NCBI RefSeq assembly: GCF_019801215.1
Contig: NZ_JAHVJO010000002.1
Span: 186,001 to 250,000 of the forward strand
Length of the DNA stretch: 64,000 nt
Source: Fictibacillus nanhaiensis
GTDB taxonomy: Bacteria; Bacillota; Bacilli; Bacillales; Fictibacillaceae
Direction: 5' to 3'
Under the pieces are notes generated by a model, which was not told the DNA's origin, ran no database searches, and worked only from the letters and a program-made list of their open reading frames with translations. Made by a program: the position numbers and the translations under genes. Below are positions 27,280 to 36,149 of the stretch, in pieces. Each line of letters begins with the position of its first letter. Within the stretch, counting starts at the first letter, position 1.

Positions 27280-27432
27280 TTTCCCACCTCCTTGTTCTGC
27301 CGCAACAAACCCACCTAGACGTATAAATAAGTCTAACTCTAAAGCTTCTCAGTTCGTATCTTCAGCTGTTCGGAGAAACACAATCTTTTCTCCAGTAGTT
27401 GTATTTTTAATTACGTTACCCTTATTAGCCAT
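27280..27432 (-). pseudogene. 5' fragment of a cupin-domain gene with in-frame TGA
   Basis: The ATG at 27432 follows AGGAGG and opens MANKGNVIKNTTTGEKIVF, then LRTAEDTN, then TGA at 27349-27351. The same frame continues EALELDLFIRLGGFVAAEQ. The missing residue would be Gly (GGA to TGA). This is the N-terminus of a common Bacillus cupin protein; its metal-binding HxH part is absent and the frame runs into the APH ribosome binding site. It is therefore truncated as well as interrupted. Confidence 0.7.
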
Positions 27433-27488
27433 AAAATCCTCCTAAATTTTAGTTTTATACTTTAGAAAAAGTGGACTATGAACTCTTA

Positions 27489-28085
27489 TTATGAAACTAT
27501 TCTTACCCCATTTGGGTCCACTTTTATGGGTGATAAGCCTCTAATAACAGCTTCTTTAATAGTAACTTCATCACCAACTTCTGAGCTGATCGTTTTAACA
27601 GGCTGGCTAAACAAAATGGAAAGGTCATCTTCTAACCCTTTTATTTTCGTTACCATTTTTAGTTCTTCAATTTCTGTAATATCAGTTGTAGTATCTATGA
27701 CATCCGAATGTGTTTGGAGTTCGATTCTAAATTTATAAGGTGTTGTTATAAAAGTCCTCCGTTCTGCTACTTTTACTTCCCACTTCATTTTTTTTGCGTT
27801 ATCACATATTTTGTTATGCTCTTCAATCGAAACCAGTAAACCAATGTGATCAAACATAGGTTTTTTTCCGTAACCAAATGTAATATTGACCTTACCTTTC
27901 CGTACCTCAATAATGCGAAAAAGAATATTCTTCTCACGAAAATCATCCCAGGTTAGTGGAGGATTAAACGGTTGAAATTCCCCTTCACATTTCCCTATTC
28001 GTAGAGATACACGAAAGCCATGATCCTTATAGAATTTTTCTGTCTCTTCTACATAAGGAGTCCAAAAATGATAATGAAAAAGCAA
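27489..28085 (-). CDS. Glyoxalase/VOC-like protein
   Basis: The 198-residue protein begins LFHYHFWTPYVEETEKFYKDHGF, the first beta-alpha unit of a VOC (glyoxalase/dioxygenase superfamily) domain. The second strand set is PMFDHIGLLVSIEEHNKIC, then RRTFITTPYKFRIELQ. The C-terminal third (EIEELKMVTKIKGLEDDL..) has no clear family. An AGAGGTGG site places the start at the TTG at 28085 rather than upstream codons. The substrate and metal ligands are unclear. Confidence 0.7.
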   Translation of the reverse strand: MLFHYHFWTPYVEETEKFYKDHGFRVSLRIGKCEGEFQPFNPPLTWDDFREKNILFRIIEVRKGKVNITFGYGKKPMFDHIGLLVSIEEHNKICDNAKKMKWEVKVAERRTFITTPYKFRIELQTHSDVIDTTTDITEIEELKMVTKIKGLEDDLSILFSQPVKTISSEVGDEVTIKEAVIRGLSPIKVDPNGVRIVS

Positions 28086-28230
28086 AAAAGCCACCTCTTT
28101 ATAAACCAATATTTTAAAAATCTTTTCACTAGATAAAAATTGTTGTTAATTCTATTTAAGTTGATCCATAAAAAACCTTCTTAAAAGAAATGCAAACGAT
28201 AATGGAAGAAAGAAAGTTCATTGTTCTAAT
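28086..28230 (-). repeat. Degenerate hairpin copy downstream of the MDR gene
   Basis: AAAAAACCTTC..AAGAAATGCAAACG (about 28168-28200) keeps the A-run and the AGAAATGC half of the dispersed family, but the opposite arm has decayed. No gene in this stretch. Confidence 0.35.
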
Positions 28231-29199
28231 TCAATAAATCTTTATTAAGACCTTCCCTTCATAATTACGGCTTTCAATTAATTTATGAGCTTGTGCTGCC
28301 TCACTTAAATCGAAAACTTGTTCGATAGGAAGAGCAACTTGTTTTGAAGCAAATCGTTCTAAAACTTTTTCAGCGATAGGTGCTAGTCGTGCTGGATTGT
28401 GCTTTCTTGTTGTTCCTAAGCTAAAACCTTTAATAGTTCTACAGCTACTATGAACGTCACTTGTTTTGAACGTACCAGGTTTGCCACTGCTATTGCCGAA
28501 TTGAACAAGTGTCCCATATAAAGCTAAACAATGTAAACTTCGACTAGTAACTTCACCAGCAACGGAGTCAAAGATAACATTAGCACCTTGGTTATTTGTC
28601 TGTTTTAAAACTTCTTCTGCAAATGTTTCGTAAGTGTACACGATATCAACGCCTAACTTTTTTACATAATTCTCTTTGTCCAGATTTCCAACAGTTCCAA
28701 TAATTTTTTGAACGCCAGCTAATTTTGCAAATTGTACGAGCATTGAACCTACTCCACCAGCTGCACTGTGTATAACAATGGTGTCTGTTTTTTGAACTTC
28801 CCCAATTTCATGTAGAAGAATATAGCTTAAAATAGATACAGTTGGCATTGTAGCAGCCTGTTCAAATGATAGGTTATCTGGCATTTTAAAAACTAATTGT
28901 TCATTTGCTGCTACAAATTCTGCATACGAACCACCCCTTGGGAAAGCGATCACACGATCTCCTTCTGAAAAAGGTGAATCCGCGGAAACCTCAATAATTG
29001 TTCCGGCAACATCTAATCCTAGCATTAAAGGAAAAGTACCTTCCCCTTTATTTCCTAAGCGTTTTTTTATGTCTGCATAATTAACACTTGTATAGGCTGC
29101 TTGAATTAAGACTTCGTTTTCACCTATCCTTGGTATTTCAACATCTGTATATGTAAGCACATTAGGATCACCAAATTTATTTTGTATGACTGCTTTCAA
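28231..29199 (-). CDS. Zinc-independent quinone oxidoreductase (MDR family)
   Basis: The 322-residue protein is a medium-chain reductase of the quinone oxidoreductase type. It begins KAVIQNKFGDPNVLTYTDVEIP and contains AAYTSVNYADIKKR. The nucleotide-binding GAGGVG-type motif appears as SAAGGVGSMLVQFAKLAGV. Zinc ligands of alcohol dehydrogenases are absent. The frame opens further upstream, but the TTG at 29199 has AAGGAG at the right distance and gives the family N-terminus. It reduces quinones or enones with NADPH. Confidence 0.88.
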   Translation of the reverse strand: MKAVIQNKFGDPNVLTYTDVEIPRIGENEVLIQAAYTSVNYADIKKRLGNKGEGTFPLMLGLDVAGTIIEVSADSPFSEGDRVIAFPRGGSYAEFVAANEQLVFKMPDNLSFEQAATMPTVSILSYILLHEIGEVQKTDTIVIHSAAGGVGSMLVQFAKLAGVQKIIGTVGNLDKENYVKKLGVDIVYTYETFAEEVLKQTNNQGANVIFDSVAGEVTSRSLHCLALYGTLVQFGNSSGKPGTFKTSDVHSSCRTIKGFSLGTTRKHNPARLAPIAEKVLERFASKQVALPIEQVFDLSEAAQAHKLIESRNYEGKVLIKIY

Positions 29200-29411
29200 T
29201 ATTCTATCTCCTTGCATCATTTTTTGATTGCTATGCAATATTTCATAATCTGCTTGAGTGAAAAAAAGCTGAAGACCTGTATTTTGATCTTCAACTCTTG
29301 TTCTCAATTGTCGAAAATCCGTATTAAGCCTCTACATTATTTTTATAATAATTGGCCCAGTGGGGTTGTGTACCGTCAATATCCTTGACACCAGATATTG
29401 AATAAGGATGA

Positions 29412-30032
29412 TTAAATTTCGTTTATGTAATCAAATAATTGCTCAATGCTATTCTGATTTGCATCTCTTGCTAATGCATTATTGAAAAGTGCGTAAGCCA
29501 TTTCGTCATTGGCTCTTAGCCAAACAAATGAGCTCTTTGGCCCAAAATACCATAAACCCTTCAACTCAAAATAGATTTCTAAGCTGTCTTTAAGCATCCA
29601 ATGAAACCGATAATTACCCTCGATGTCATTTTTGGTGGACCGTATATACATTTTTTTAAGCCAACTCTTCAAAAAAACTCTTTCTTCATTAGATAATTGT
29701 TTGGGACCTTTTTTATATGTATCCTGGATTTCTAATAAAAACTTTTCAGCAAGACTCCTTTCATTTAACAAAGTTCTTCCTTCATGAACACGTAAAAATT
29801 CTTCGGGGTTATTCATCTTTTTCGTGTTGTATATCCAAACGTCTAATTGTATATCTTCAAAAGCTTCCACATCGTTCTTATCATCTGTTGTATCGGAAAA
29901 ACAGACGATATCCAAGTCACTTTCATCAGTAAAATCACCTCTACTGTATGATCCATATAAGATTATTGTGTGACATCTATATTTCTGCATTAAATATTTT
30001 TTTACTTTATCAAATAAGTTACTTTCATTCAT
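29412..30032 (-). CDS. Nucleotidyltransferase-fold protein
   Basis: The 206-residue protein carries the nucleotidyltransferase signature ILYGSYSRGDFTDESDLDIVCF (GS..D-x-D) and a third carboxylate in IQLDVWIY. The C-terminal half is helical (KDSLEIYFELKGLWYFGP), as in antibiotic nucleotidyltransferases and MNT-like proteins. No HEPN partner gene is next to it. The ATG at 30032 follows GGATGGAG; the frame upstream to 30053 is rejected. Confidence 0.85.
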   Translation of the reverse strand: MNESNLFDKVKKYLMQKYRCHTIILYGSYSRGDFTDESDLDIVCFSDTTDDKNDVEAFEDIQLDVWIYNTKKMNNPEEFLRVHEGRTLLNERSLAEKFLLEIQDTYKKGPKQLSNEERVFLKSWLKKMYIRSTKNDIEGNYRFHWMLKDSLEIYFELKGLWYFGPKSSFVWLRANDEMAYALFNNALARDANQNSIEQLFDYINEI

Positions 30033-30134
30033 TAAGCTCCATCCCTTTATCAAGATATATCGTAATTAAATAATACAATGTAATCCTTCACAAATACTTC
30101 CCGTACAAGAGATACGACGTGGTACTAATCGTAC

Positions 30135-30446
30135 TTATGCTTCGCCCAGAAATTCTGCAAAATGTAGAAAACCGATTTTTCTAACAAGGTAATTTCTTAA
30201 TACACCTGAAGTAGCTTTTTCAATTGGAGGTTTTGTTAAAGTATACGCTTTAGCATTTAGCTCAGAGAATTTCTCTCTATCTACCTTATTATGAAAATCA
30301 TCTTCAATAATCCCTGATGTGATGGCGGCTTTTGGATAACCCATAAAAAACACATGAGTTCTTAGTGCCATACTTGGAGTGGAGTGTAAAAGTATGAGTA
30401 CAAATACAAAGGCTATCAATATGAACGATTTCCTCCTTTTTTTCAA
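30135..30446 (-). CDS. Small secreted protein of unknown function
   Basis: The 103-residue protein has an N-terminal signal sequence (KKRRKSFILIAFVFVLILLH, cleavage likely after SMA) and a mature part of about 77 residues with no cysteines. I do not recognise the family. It starts at TTG with GGAGGAT seven bases upstream. A dispersed hairpin copy lies between it and the next minus-strand gene. Confidence 0.65.
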   Translation of the reverse strand: MKKRRKSFILIAFVFVLILLHSTPSMALRTHVFFMGYPKAAITSGIIEDDFHNKVDREKFSELNAKAYTLTKPPIEKATSGVLRNYLVRKIGFLHFAEFLGEA

Positions 30447-30532
30447 ACAAATCCTCCTAATAGTAAATTTTTTTTAACCATTAACCTAATTGTTACAAGA
30501 CACTCATGTACATTTGGCCAATTGTCTCAAAA

Positions 30533-30562
30533 AAAAGTGCATTCGCTTATTACGAAATGCAC
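30533..30562 (-). repeat. Dispersed hairpin family copy
   Basis: An eight-A run precedes GTGCATTCG..CGAAATGCAC; the arms match apart from one missing base. It acts as a likely terminator for the small gene at 30581. Confidence 0.7.
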
Positions 30563-30580
30563 GTTAGCTTAATTGATTCT

Positions 30581-30727
30581 CTATTGATTTCGATCTAATT
30601 TTTCAGCTATTCTTTTTAAAGATGTATTCATTTGATATAACATTACAGCAACAAAAATGAAAAAACCTAATGGTAAAAGAAAAGTAAAAAGTCCCATAAA
30701 AGAAAGCCAGATAGATCCTATTCCCAT
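30581..30727 (-). CDS. Small membrane protein (48 aa)
   Basis: The ATG at 30727 is preceded by GGGGGA six bases upstream. The product has one hydrophobic segment (SIWLSFMGLFTFLLPLGFF and onward) followed by a short basic and acidic tail ending KRIAEKLDRNQ. It resembles the small transmembrane proteins of Bacillus genomes but has no assigned function. It is close to two other small membrane protein genes. Confidence 0.6.
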   Translation of the reverse strand: MGIGSIWLSFMGLFTFLLPLGFFIFVAVMLYQMNTSLKRIAEKLDRNQ

Positions 30728-30866
30728 AAAAAATCCCCCAGTATATAAATATAATTGCTATGAATTCTTCTTTATTACATAAAATCGAGTCGCTATTTCC
30801 TTACCCTGCTACTTTTCTATAGTAGAACCTTATTTAGACACCGTACCCCGTTCATTGAAACTCATC

Positions 30867-31142
30867 CTATAAAAATTTAGCTATCCAATAGATGAATGGC
30901 AACGATACAAGAAGAAAGCCTAGCATTTTAGTTTTATTGTAAAATTGAAATATAAATCCGACTACAAAAATTAAAAAAGGAATAAACTTAGAGTAATCAC
31001 TAGTACGATTCTCCTCCGCAATAAATCCTGTTGCAGCTAAGTAACAATTAATAAATACGAAAATTCCTGTAATAAGAATATATGAGTACCTCATAAAGCT
31101 TATTGCGATCCTTTTTGACTCCATTGCCTTCGACGTTTCCAT
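30867..31142 (-). CDS. Small membrane protein (91 aa)
   Basis: About three hydrophobic segments (YSYILITGIFVFINCYLAAT, FIPFLIFVVGFIFQFY, MLGFLLVSLPFIYWIAKFL). No motif is recognised. AAGGTGACTTG precedes the ATG. Confidence 0.65.
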   Translation of the reverse strand: METSKAMESKRIAISFMRYSYILITGIFVFINCYLAATGFIAEENRTSDYSKFIPFLIFVVGFIFQFYNKTKMLGFLLVSLPFIYWIAKFL

Positions 31143-31234
31143 CAAGTCACCTTCTGCATTATTTTATTTTCCATATTATAACATTATATATTAGGGCTTG
31201 GGAATTACATGAGCAATACTCCCAACCTACTAAA

Positions 31235-31270
31235 TAAAAAATGCATTCCTCCTTTTTGAAGAAATGCACC
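31235..31270 (-). repeat. Dispersed hairpin family copy
   Basis: AAAAAA then TGCATTCCT..AGAAATGCA pair with one mismatch. It lies just after the stop codon of the membrane protein gene at 31292. Confidence 0.7.
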
Positions 31271-31291
31271 CTTATGTTAATGATAACTTGT

Positions 31292-31594
31292 TTATTTTGA
31301 GTAAAACCAAGGGATAGCTGGAGGCATTCCTGTTTCAGGTAAGAGATAAACAATCACGAAATACAAACAAATTAATGAAGCAAAAAAAGTAACGCATACA
31401 GAAAGTAAAAGATTCACCTTTCTGAAAATACCGTACATCCCACAAGCAAAGCTGATTAAGCCAAGAAATAATTCAAAAAATGCTACTGGATATAATGAGT
31501 AATTTTCAATAATATAAATTCTAATCGTGTTAAAGACAGAAACAAATAAAACAAACAAGACTTGTATAATGAATCCTCGTACAGGGATACTCAA
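31292..31594 (-). CDS. Small membrane protein (100 aa)
   Basis: Three hydrophobic segments (FIIQVLFVLFVSVFNTI, VAFFELFLGLISFACGMYGIF, LLLSVCVTFFASLICLYFVIVYLL). It starts at TTG after GGTGGG. The function is unknown. Confidence 0.65.
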   Translation of the reverse strand: MSIPVRGFIIQVLFVLFVSVFNTIRIYIIENYSLYPVAFFELFLGLISFACGMYGIFRKVNLLLSVCVTFFASLICLYFVIVYLLPETGMPPAIPWFYSK

Positions 31595-31686
31595 TAAAAA
31601 CCCACCATCCTACGCCTCTTACACAATGTATAATAATTAATCACTCATATATTTCTTTTCTATAAATGTCCATACTGCATAACCTA

Positions 31687-31872
31687 CTATGGACTCATAA
31701 TAACAGTCCCTGTATAAGAAATTGTAACCCAATCCCACTCTGAAACAGTCTTATCTGCACCGTAATAATTCTTAATTTCATAACTTTGATCTTGATAATC
31801 AAATAAGAAAATTAATAGTAATCCTCCGAAAACGATACCGATTATTAATGAATAAAGCATTTTTTTCAGCAA
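31687..31872 (-). CDS. Small single-span membrane protein (61 aa)
   Basis: It begins LKKMLYSLIIGIVFGGLLLIF with a single membrane segment and a polar C-terminal part (YGADKTVSEWDWVTISYTG). The GGGGAGTG site fits a TTG start at 31872 better than the upstream GTG. Function unknown. Confidence 0.55.
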   Translation of the reverse strand: MLKKMLYSLIIGIVFGGLLLIFLFDYQDQSYEIKNYYGADKTVSEWDWVTISYTGTVIMSP

Positions 31873-31959
31873 TCTCACTCCCCTCACCCAATATCGAATT
31901 TCTTTTTTATTTCTCCGGTTCGATAAGAGGCAATCTTCTCATTCTTGATAAAATGCCAG

Positions 31960-32841
31960 TTAGTCAATGCATTTATGAGAAGGGAGTAATGTATCTAGTT
32001 TGGTTTTTAATTCTTTCGATATCCCTGTAACGGGAAGTCTTGTTTCTGGTGAATGAATGAGGCCTTTTTTATAAAGATAGTACTTCAATGGTGCTGGATT
32101 TGTCTCTTGGAATAGCATATTCGTAATCGGATAGGTCTTTCTCCATATTTGTAAGGCAGTATTGTGATTATTTTCTTTTACATTCTGGAAAATATCAAGA
32201 AAGTCATTCGTTACCAAATGTGCAGATGCTAAAATTCCACCTGAACCTCCTAACGTTAGGTGATGATAAAAAGAAGCATCTTCTCCTGTTAAATTAGAAA
32301 AATTGGGGGCTGGATTTAGAAGTAATTCCAACGATTGTTTCAAGTTACCACTAGAATCTTTAATCCCCACAATATTTTCACATTCTGCTATTCTATAAAT
32401 GGTTTCATTATCAATATTTCTCCCTGTCCGATAAGGAATGTTATAAATCATGATTTGTAAACTTGTTGATTCTGAAATTTGTAAGAAATGCTCGTATATT
32501 CCTTCTTGGCTTGGTAGATTGTAATAAGGTGAAACGGATAAGATTCCATCAACTTTATATCTTTCAATCACTTTTAATTGTTTAATAGCCTTTTTAGTAT
32601 AATTTCCGCCATGTCCAACAAAAATAGGGATGCGTCCATTAACAACTTCTACCGTTTTATCAAGAACCGTTTCGAATTCATCTTCCTCAATCGTTGGACT
32701 TTCACCTGTTGTTGCTAATGGTATCAGCCCTGAAATGCCCTGGTCTATATAATAATCAATTAATCTTACATATGATTGAATATCGACCTTACCATTTATA
32801 AAAGGGGTTATGATCGGAAGCCAAACTCCTTCAATTTTCAT
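31960..32841 (-). CDS. dapA: DapA-family aldolase (4-hydroxy-tetrahydrodipicolinate synthase-like)
   Basis: The 293-residue TIM-barrel Schiff-base aldolase has the DapA features: GVWLPIITPFINGKVDIQSYVRL, PLATTGESPTIEEDEF, the tyrosine motif IMIYNIPYRTG and the Schiff-base lysine in GIKDSSGNLKQ. DapA condenses pyruvate with aspartate semialdehyde for lysine and cell-wall synthesis, but close relatives act on other keto acids. The gene stands alone, not with asd or dapB, so a role as accessory DapA or as another pyruvate aldolase is open. The ATG at 32841 follows AGAGAGG. Confidence 0.85.
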   Translation of the reverse strand: MKIEGVWLPIITPFINGKVDIQSYVRLIDYYIDQGISGLIPLATTGESPTIEEDEFETVLDKTVEVVNGRIPIFVGHGGNYTKKAIKQLKVIERYKVDGILSVSPYYNLPSQEGIYEHFLQISESTSLQIMIYNIPYRTGRNIDNETIYRIAECENIVGIKDSSGNLKQSLELLLNPAPNFSNLTGEDASFYHHLTLGGSGGILASAHLVTNDFLDIFQNVKENNHNTALQIWRKTYPITNMLFQETNPAPLKYYLYKKGLIHSPETRLPVTGISKELKTKLDTLLPSHKCID

Positions 32842-32961
32842 TTTTAAAAAACCTCTCTTTTTCTCATTTTTTATATACAAAGATATTCACTTCATTTATT
32901 TATGTTCCTTCTTTGAATTTAAGTGTTTAAAGTTCAAGTAAGTATCAATACTTTTTAGGTT

Positions 32962-33489
32962 TTAATTTTCAATTACAATTTCTCCTTCACCTATAGGAGT
33001 TTCAAAACCATTAAGGTAGGAAGTCAAAAGTTCTTCTGAAATAGGAAAGGCATTCGCATCAAAACGTTTGCTTCTTATCTTTAGGCGTTCACGTAAATCA
33101 TTAGGATGAACTTTCAAATAAATAAGCATCCATTTGCCGCCAGCTTCTTCAATAATTTTTTTATATAGCTCCCTTCTTGCACGATCCCAAAAACTAAAGT
33201 CTATCACCACCTGTTGTTTATCGTAAATTAACTTTATTAATGAATTGCGCAACTTTCTTTCTGCATATTTCTTAAATTCCTCAATCTTTTCGAGTGGAAA
33301 ATCAATCCCATAACGGCCATTCGTTGCCCATATTTCTTCATCGATAGAAAGACGTACAAAACCTTCTTTTTCTAATTGTTGGGCGAATGTAGTTTTCCCA
33401 GAACCAGCTATTCCACACATCATTACCACTAGAGGGGTGAAGTCGTCACGTTCCTGATAAATGAGATCAAAATTAAACTTATTAAACAT
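32962..33489 (-). CDS. P-loop AAA_33-type kinase/zeta-toxin-like protein
   Basis: The 175-residue protein has Walker A MCGIAGSGKTTFAQQL, then VVIDFSFWDRARRELYKKII, and a basic lid RERLKIRSKRFDANAF. It resembles AAA_33 and zeta-toxin-fold small kinases that phosphorylate small molecules. GGGGGG precedes the ATG at 33489; the frame upstream to 33531 is rejected. No antitoxin-like gene is adjacent, so a toxin role is not supported. Confidence 0.78.
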   Translation of the reverse strand: MFNKFNFDLIYQERDDFTPLVVMMCGIAGSGKTTFAQQLEKEGFVRLSIDEEIWATNGRYGIDFPLEKIEEFKKYAERKLRNSLIKLIYDKQQVVIDFSFWDRARRELYKKIIEEAGGKWMLIYLKVHPNDLRERLKIRSKRFDANAFPISEELLTSYLNGFETPIGEGEIVIEN

Positions 33490-33577
33490 TAAATACCCCC
33501 CACTTTCTGAGATGAATTTCATCGTAGTCATAAATAGGTTCTCAATCTGCTTTTAAACTAAACTATTCTTTACTTCC

Positions 33578-33619
33578 ATGAAAAAGAGCATTTCTCCTTT
33601 GTGAAGAAATGCTCTTTAC
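33578..33619 (-). terminator. Dispersed hairpin family, best-conserved copy
   Basis: AAAGAGCATTTCT pairs perfectly over 13 bp with AGAAATGCTCTTT around a 10-base loop, with an A-run in front and a T-run behind. It is the reference copy for the family and lies after the AEC transporter gene. Confidence 0.85.
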
Positions 33620-33730
33620 TAATTCATAAGTTTATTTATTTCTACTTTTGAACATTCAATAATGATTTATGATTTCCTTCTCCTACTGAAGTTTGAAACC
33701 ATTAAAGTGCAGGAGACATTAATTCTTTAT

Positions 33731-34636
33731 TCATAATAGAATACCGAGCAGCACCGGCAGCGTAACCAAAGAGAGAAGTGTACTGACTAATGTTGCACTG
33801 GAAACGAAGTCTGGCTCTGTACCAAATTGAAGTGCATACATAGTTGTGTTTGCCGCAGAAGGCATGGCTGCCATTAAAATCATAATTGCTTTGAGCATTG
33901 GGTCGATTGGCAAGTAGAGGGTGATGAAATACGCAATCACCGGGGAAACGAACAACTTTAGTAAAAGTGAATAGGTCAGTTTTTCAATCTGAACATTTCG
34001 TAAAGAAATTTTTGCAAGCTGCATTCCCAGAATAATCATGATGGTTGGTATGGCAGAATCCGCGACTAAATCGAGAGCTTCTGCCATTGATCCTCTTATT
34101 TTAATATCCAGTTGTTGAAACATAACACCTGCTATCGCGCCGTATAGGATCGGCATTCTCACTACTGCTCTTAACGTGGATGTGACTCCATCGTTTTCAG
34201 GACTTCCCTTGGCTGCGTAATATATGCCGACCGTGCACATCACTAGCTGCTGAATGACCATTAATACAACAGCATAATCAAGTCCAGCAGCACCAAAAGC
34301 AAAAAGTGCGACTGGTGTACCGTAGTTTCCGTTATTCATAAAGGCTGACGCCAAGATAACTCCACACGTTTCACGGATGTTATATTTTTTAAAATAACTG
34401 ATCACATACACAAGACCAATTAGTACAAAACATAGGACTAGTGTGTAGACGAGCATATACACATACGTTTTTGTAAAAGCAGTCTCGTAAAACGTACGAA
34501 ACACCAGAAAAGGTGACATGAGATAAAGTGCCATCTTGGAGAGGGTTTGCGTTTCAAATCCTATATATTTTTGCCCTATAAAACCAATCGCAAAAATGGC
34601 AAACACAGGTAGTATAATACTAAGCAGCTCTATCAT
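33731..34636 (-). CDS. AEC family transporter (auxin efflux carrier type)
   Basis: The 301-residue membrane protein has about ten hydrophobic segments with the AEC pattern: the asparagine-rich ASAFMNNGNYGTPVALFAFG motif and MAAMPSAANTTMYALQ in the second half. AEC proteins move organic anions. It lies downstream of the sulfoquinovose genes on the same strand, but a terminator-like hairpin sits just upstream (34669-34692). Export of sulfolactate or another product is a plausible but unproven role. GAAGGGGTAAGAC precedes the ATG. Confidence 0.85.
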   Translation of the reverse strand: MIELLSIILPVFAIFAIGFIGQKYIGFETQTLSKMALYLMSPFLVFRTFYETAFTKTYVYMLVYTLVLCFVLIGLVYVISYFKKYNIRETCGVILASAFMNNGNYGTPVALFAFGAAGLDYAVVLMVIQQLVMCTVGIYYAAKGSPENDGVTSTLRAVVRMPILYGAIAGVMFQQLDIKIRGSMAEALDLVADSAIPTIMIILGMQLAKISLRNVQIEKLTYSLLLKLFVSPVIAYFITLYLPIDPMLKAIMILMAAMPSAANTTMYALQFGTEPDFVSSATLVSTLLSLVTLPVLLGILL

Positions 34637-34668
34637 GTCTTACCCCTTCTTTCTTTTCTTCAAAAGGA

Positions 34669-34692
34669 AAAAGGCTGACCACAGTGATCAGC
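34669..34692 (-). terminator. Hairpin between ALDH and AEC genes
   Basis: On the minus strand GCTGATCAC pairs with GTGGTCAGC (one G-U pair), followed by CTTTTTCC. It may attenuate transcription into the AEC transporter gene. Confidence 0.6.
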
Positions 34693-34700
34693 ACTCTCTT

Positions 34701-36134
34701 CTATACATTCATTACAATAATCCGCTCTTCTGTCATTTCTTCAATTGCATAACGAGGACCTTCTTTTCCGGTTCCACTTTTCTTTACACCGCCATATGGC
34801 ATGTTGTCTACACGATATGCTGAAGCATCGTTTACAATCAGACCACCAACTTCAACTTCCCTAGCTGCCTTCATCGCGAATGCAAGGTCATTTGTAAATA
34901 GACCTGCTTGGAGTCCATAATCTGAATCATTTACTTTTTCAATTACTTCATCTATGGTAGCATACGTGTCCACTCCTACAACAGGTCCAAACACTTCTTG
35001 CTTACAGACCTTCATCTCACGTTTTACAGAGGTAAGAATTGTAGGTTCATAGAATGCACCATTACGTTTGCCGCCGGTTACTAAGGTCGCTCCTTCTGCA
35101 ACTGCTTCGTTTACCCAGTTCTCCACACGTTCTGCCTCTGCCTCACGAATCATTGGTCCGATATCTGTTGAGTCTTCCATCGGATCTCCGAATTTAAGCT
35201 CTTCTGTTTTTTCTTTTAACAATTGAACAAATGGAGATTTAACGTCTTCGTGCACATATACACGCTGAACAGATATACAAACTTGACCCGCATTATTAAA
35301 ACTTTTGTTCGCAATAAGTGCTGCAGCTTGATCCAAATCTGCATCTTTGTGAACAATGGTAGCTGAGTTATTGCCTAACTCTAATGCTACTTTTCGGAGT
35401 CCTGCTCTTTGTCTGATCAACTCACCGACTCTTGGACTTCCCGTAAACGTAAACATCCTTACATCTTGATTTTCTAATAGCCATCCGCCTACTTCTGCAC
35501 CATCACCTGTAATGACTTGAAGCCTTCCATCTGGCAAGCCTGCTTCTTTGAAAACTTCAGCCAGCATAAGTGCACAAAGAGGTGTTACTTCAGCCGGTTT
35601 TAAAACAACCGAATTTCCTGCCGCTAGAGCTGGACCGACCTTATGACATACTAGATTTAGGGGAACATTAAACGGTGTGATTGCTGCAATTACACCAACA
35701 GGAATACGCAATGTAAAGGCCATTCGATTTTCAGAACCTGGTGCTGACTCGACGGGTACACCTTCCCCATGTATACGCTTCGCTTCCTCTGCTGATATTT
35801 CCAGCGTCTGGGCAGCCCGTTCCACTTCTACACGGGAATCACGGATCGGCTTACCTACTTCTGCGACTAACACTCTAGCAAACTCTTCCTTCTTCTCTAG
35901 TAAAAGTTGAGCCGCTTTTGATAGGACAAGAAATCTGTTATAAGCAGAAAAAGAATCCTTACATGCTTTTTTTGCTCCTTCTACCGCTTCATCTACATCA
36001 TTTTTATCTGCCATAGCAATAGAAGCTTCAGCCTGCTGGGTATACTTATTGATTACATTCATGGTTTCCTTTTTTTCTTTCCAAGTACCGTTTATCCATA
36101 GTCCGTATGTTTGTTCTGTTTTAACCGTCACCAT
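34701..36134 (-). CDS. Aldehyde dehydrogenase, likely sulfolactaldehyde dehydrogenase
   Basis: The 477-residue NAD(P)-dependent ALDH shows the nucleotide-binding TFTGSPRVGELIRQRAGL, the general-base glutamate region VALELGNNSA and the catalytic cysteine in NNAGQVCISVQRVYV. It ends the core run aldolase-ALDH on the same strand; the aldolase is 15 bases upstream. In sulfoglycolysis the aldolase yields DHAP and 3-sulfolactaldehyde, and this enzyme would oxidise the latter to sulfolactate. The context, not the sequence alone, gives the substrate. GGGAGTGATGA precedes the ATG. Confidence 0.87.
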   Translation of the reverse strand: MVTVKTEQTYGLWINGTWKEKKETMNVINKYTQQAEASIAMADKNDVDEAVEGAKKACKDSFSAYNRFLVLSKAAQLLLEKKEEFARVLVAEVGKPIRDSRVEVERAAQTLEISAEEAKRIHGEGVPVESAPGSENRMAFTLRIPVGVIAAITPFNVPLNLVCHKVGPALAAGNSVVLKPAEVTPLCALMLAEVFKEAGLPDGRLQVITGDGAEVGGWLLENQDVRMFTFTGSPRVGELIRQRAGLRKVALELGNNSATIVHKDADLDQAAALIANKSFNNAGQVCISVQRVYVHEDVKSPFVQLLKEKTEELKFGDPMEDSTDIGPMIREAEAERVENWVNEAVAEGATLVTGGKRNGAFYEPTILTSVKREMKVCKQEVFGPVVGVDTYATIDEVIEKVNDSDYGLQAGLFTNDLAFAMKAAREVEVGGLIVNDASAYRVDNMPYGGVKKSGTGKEGPRYAIEEMTEERIIVMNV

Positions 36135-36149
36135 TCATCACTCCCTATG

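Noticed and set aside
29200-29307. Upstream extension of the quinone oxidoreductase frame
   Set aside because: The TTG at 29199 with AAGGAG matches the family N-terminus; the extension has no site.
29324-29405. Short minus-strand frame reading YSISGVKDIDGTQPHWANYY then a stop
   Set aside because: Too short to assign, no start codon; may be the tail of a lost gene but not supported enough to annotate.
29412-30032. MNT part of a HEPN-MNT toxin-antitoxin system
   Set aside because: No HEPN-like gene next to it; it looks like a stand-alone nucleotidyltransferase.
32962-33489. Possible zeta-type toxin of a toxin-antitoxin pair
   Set aside because: No antitoxin-like gene is adjacent and the kinase fold is shared by many harmless small-molecule kinases.
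33650-33730. Minus-strand fragment MNKELMSPAL then TAA and WFQTSVGEGNHKS
   Set aside because: Interrupted and of no recognised family; more likely chance coding near the AEC gene end.
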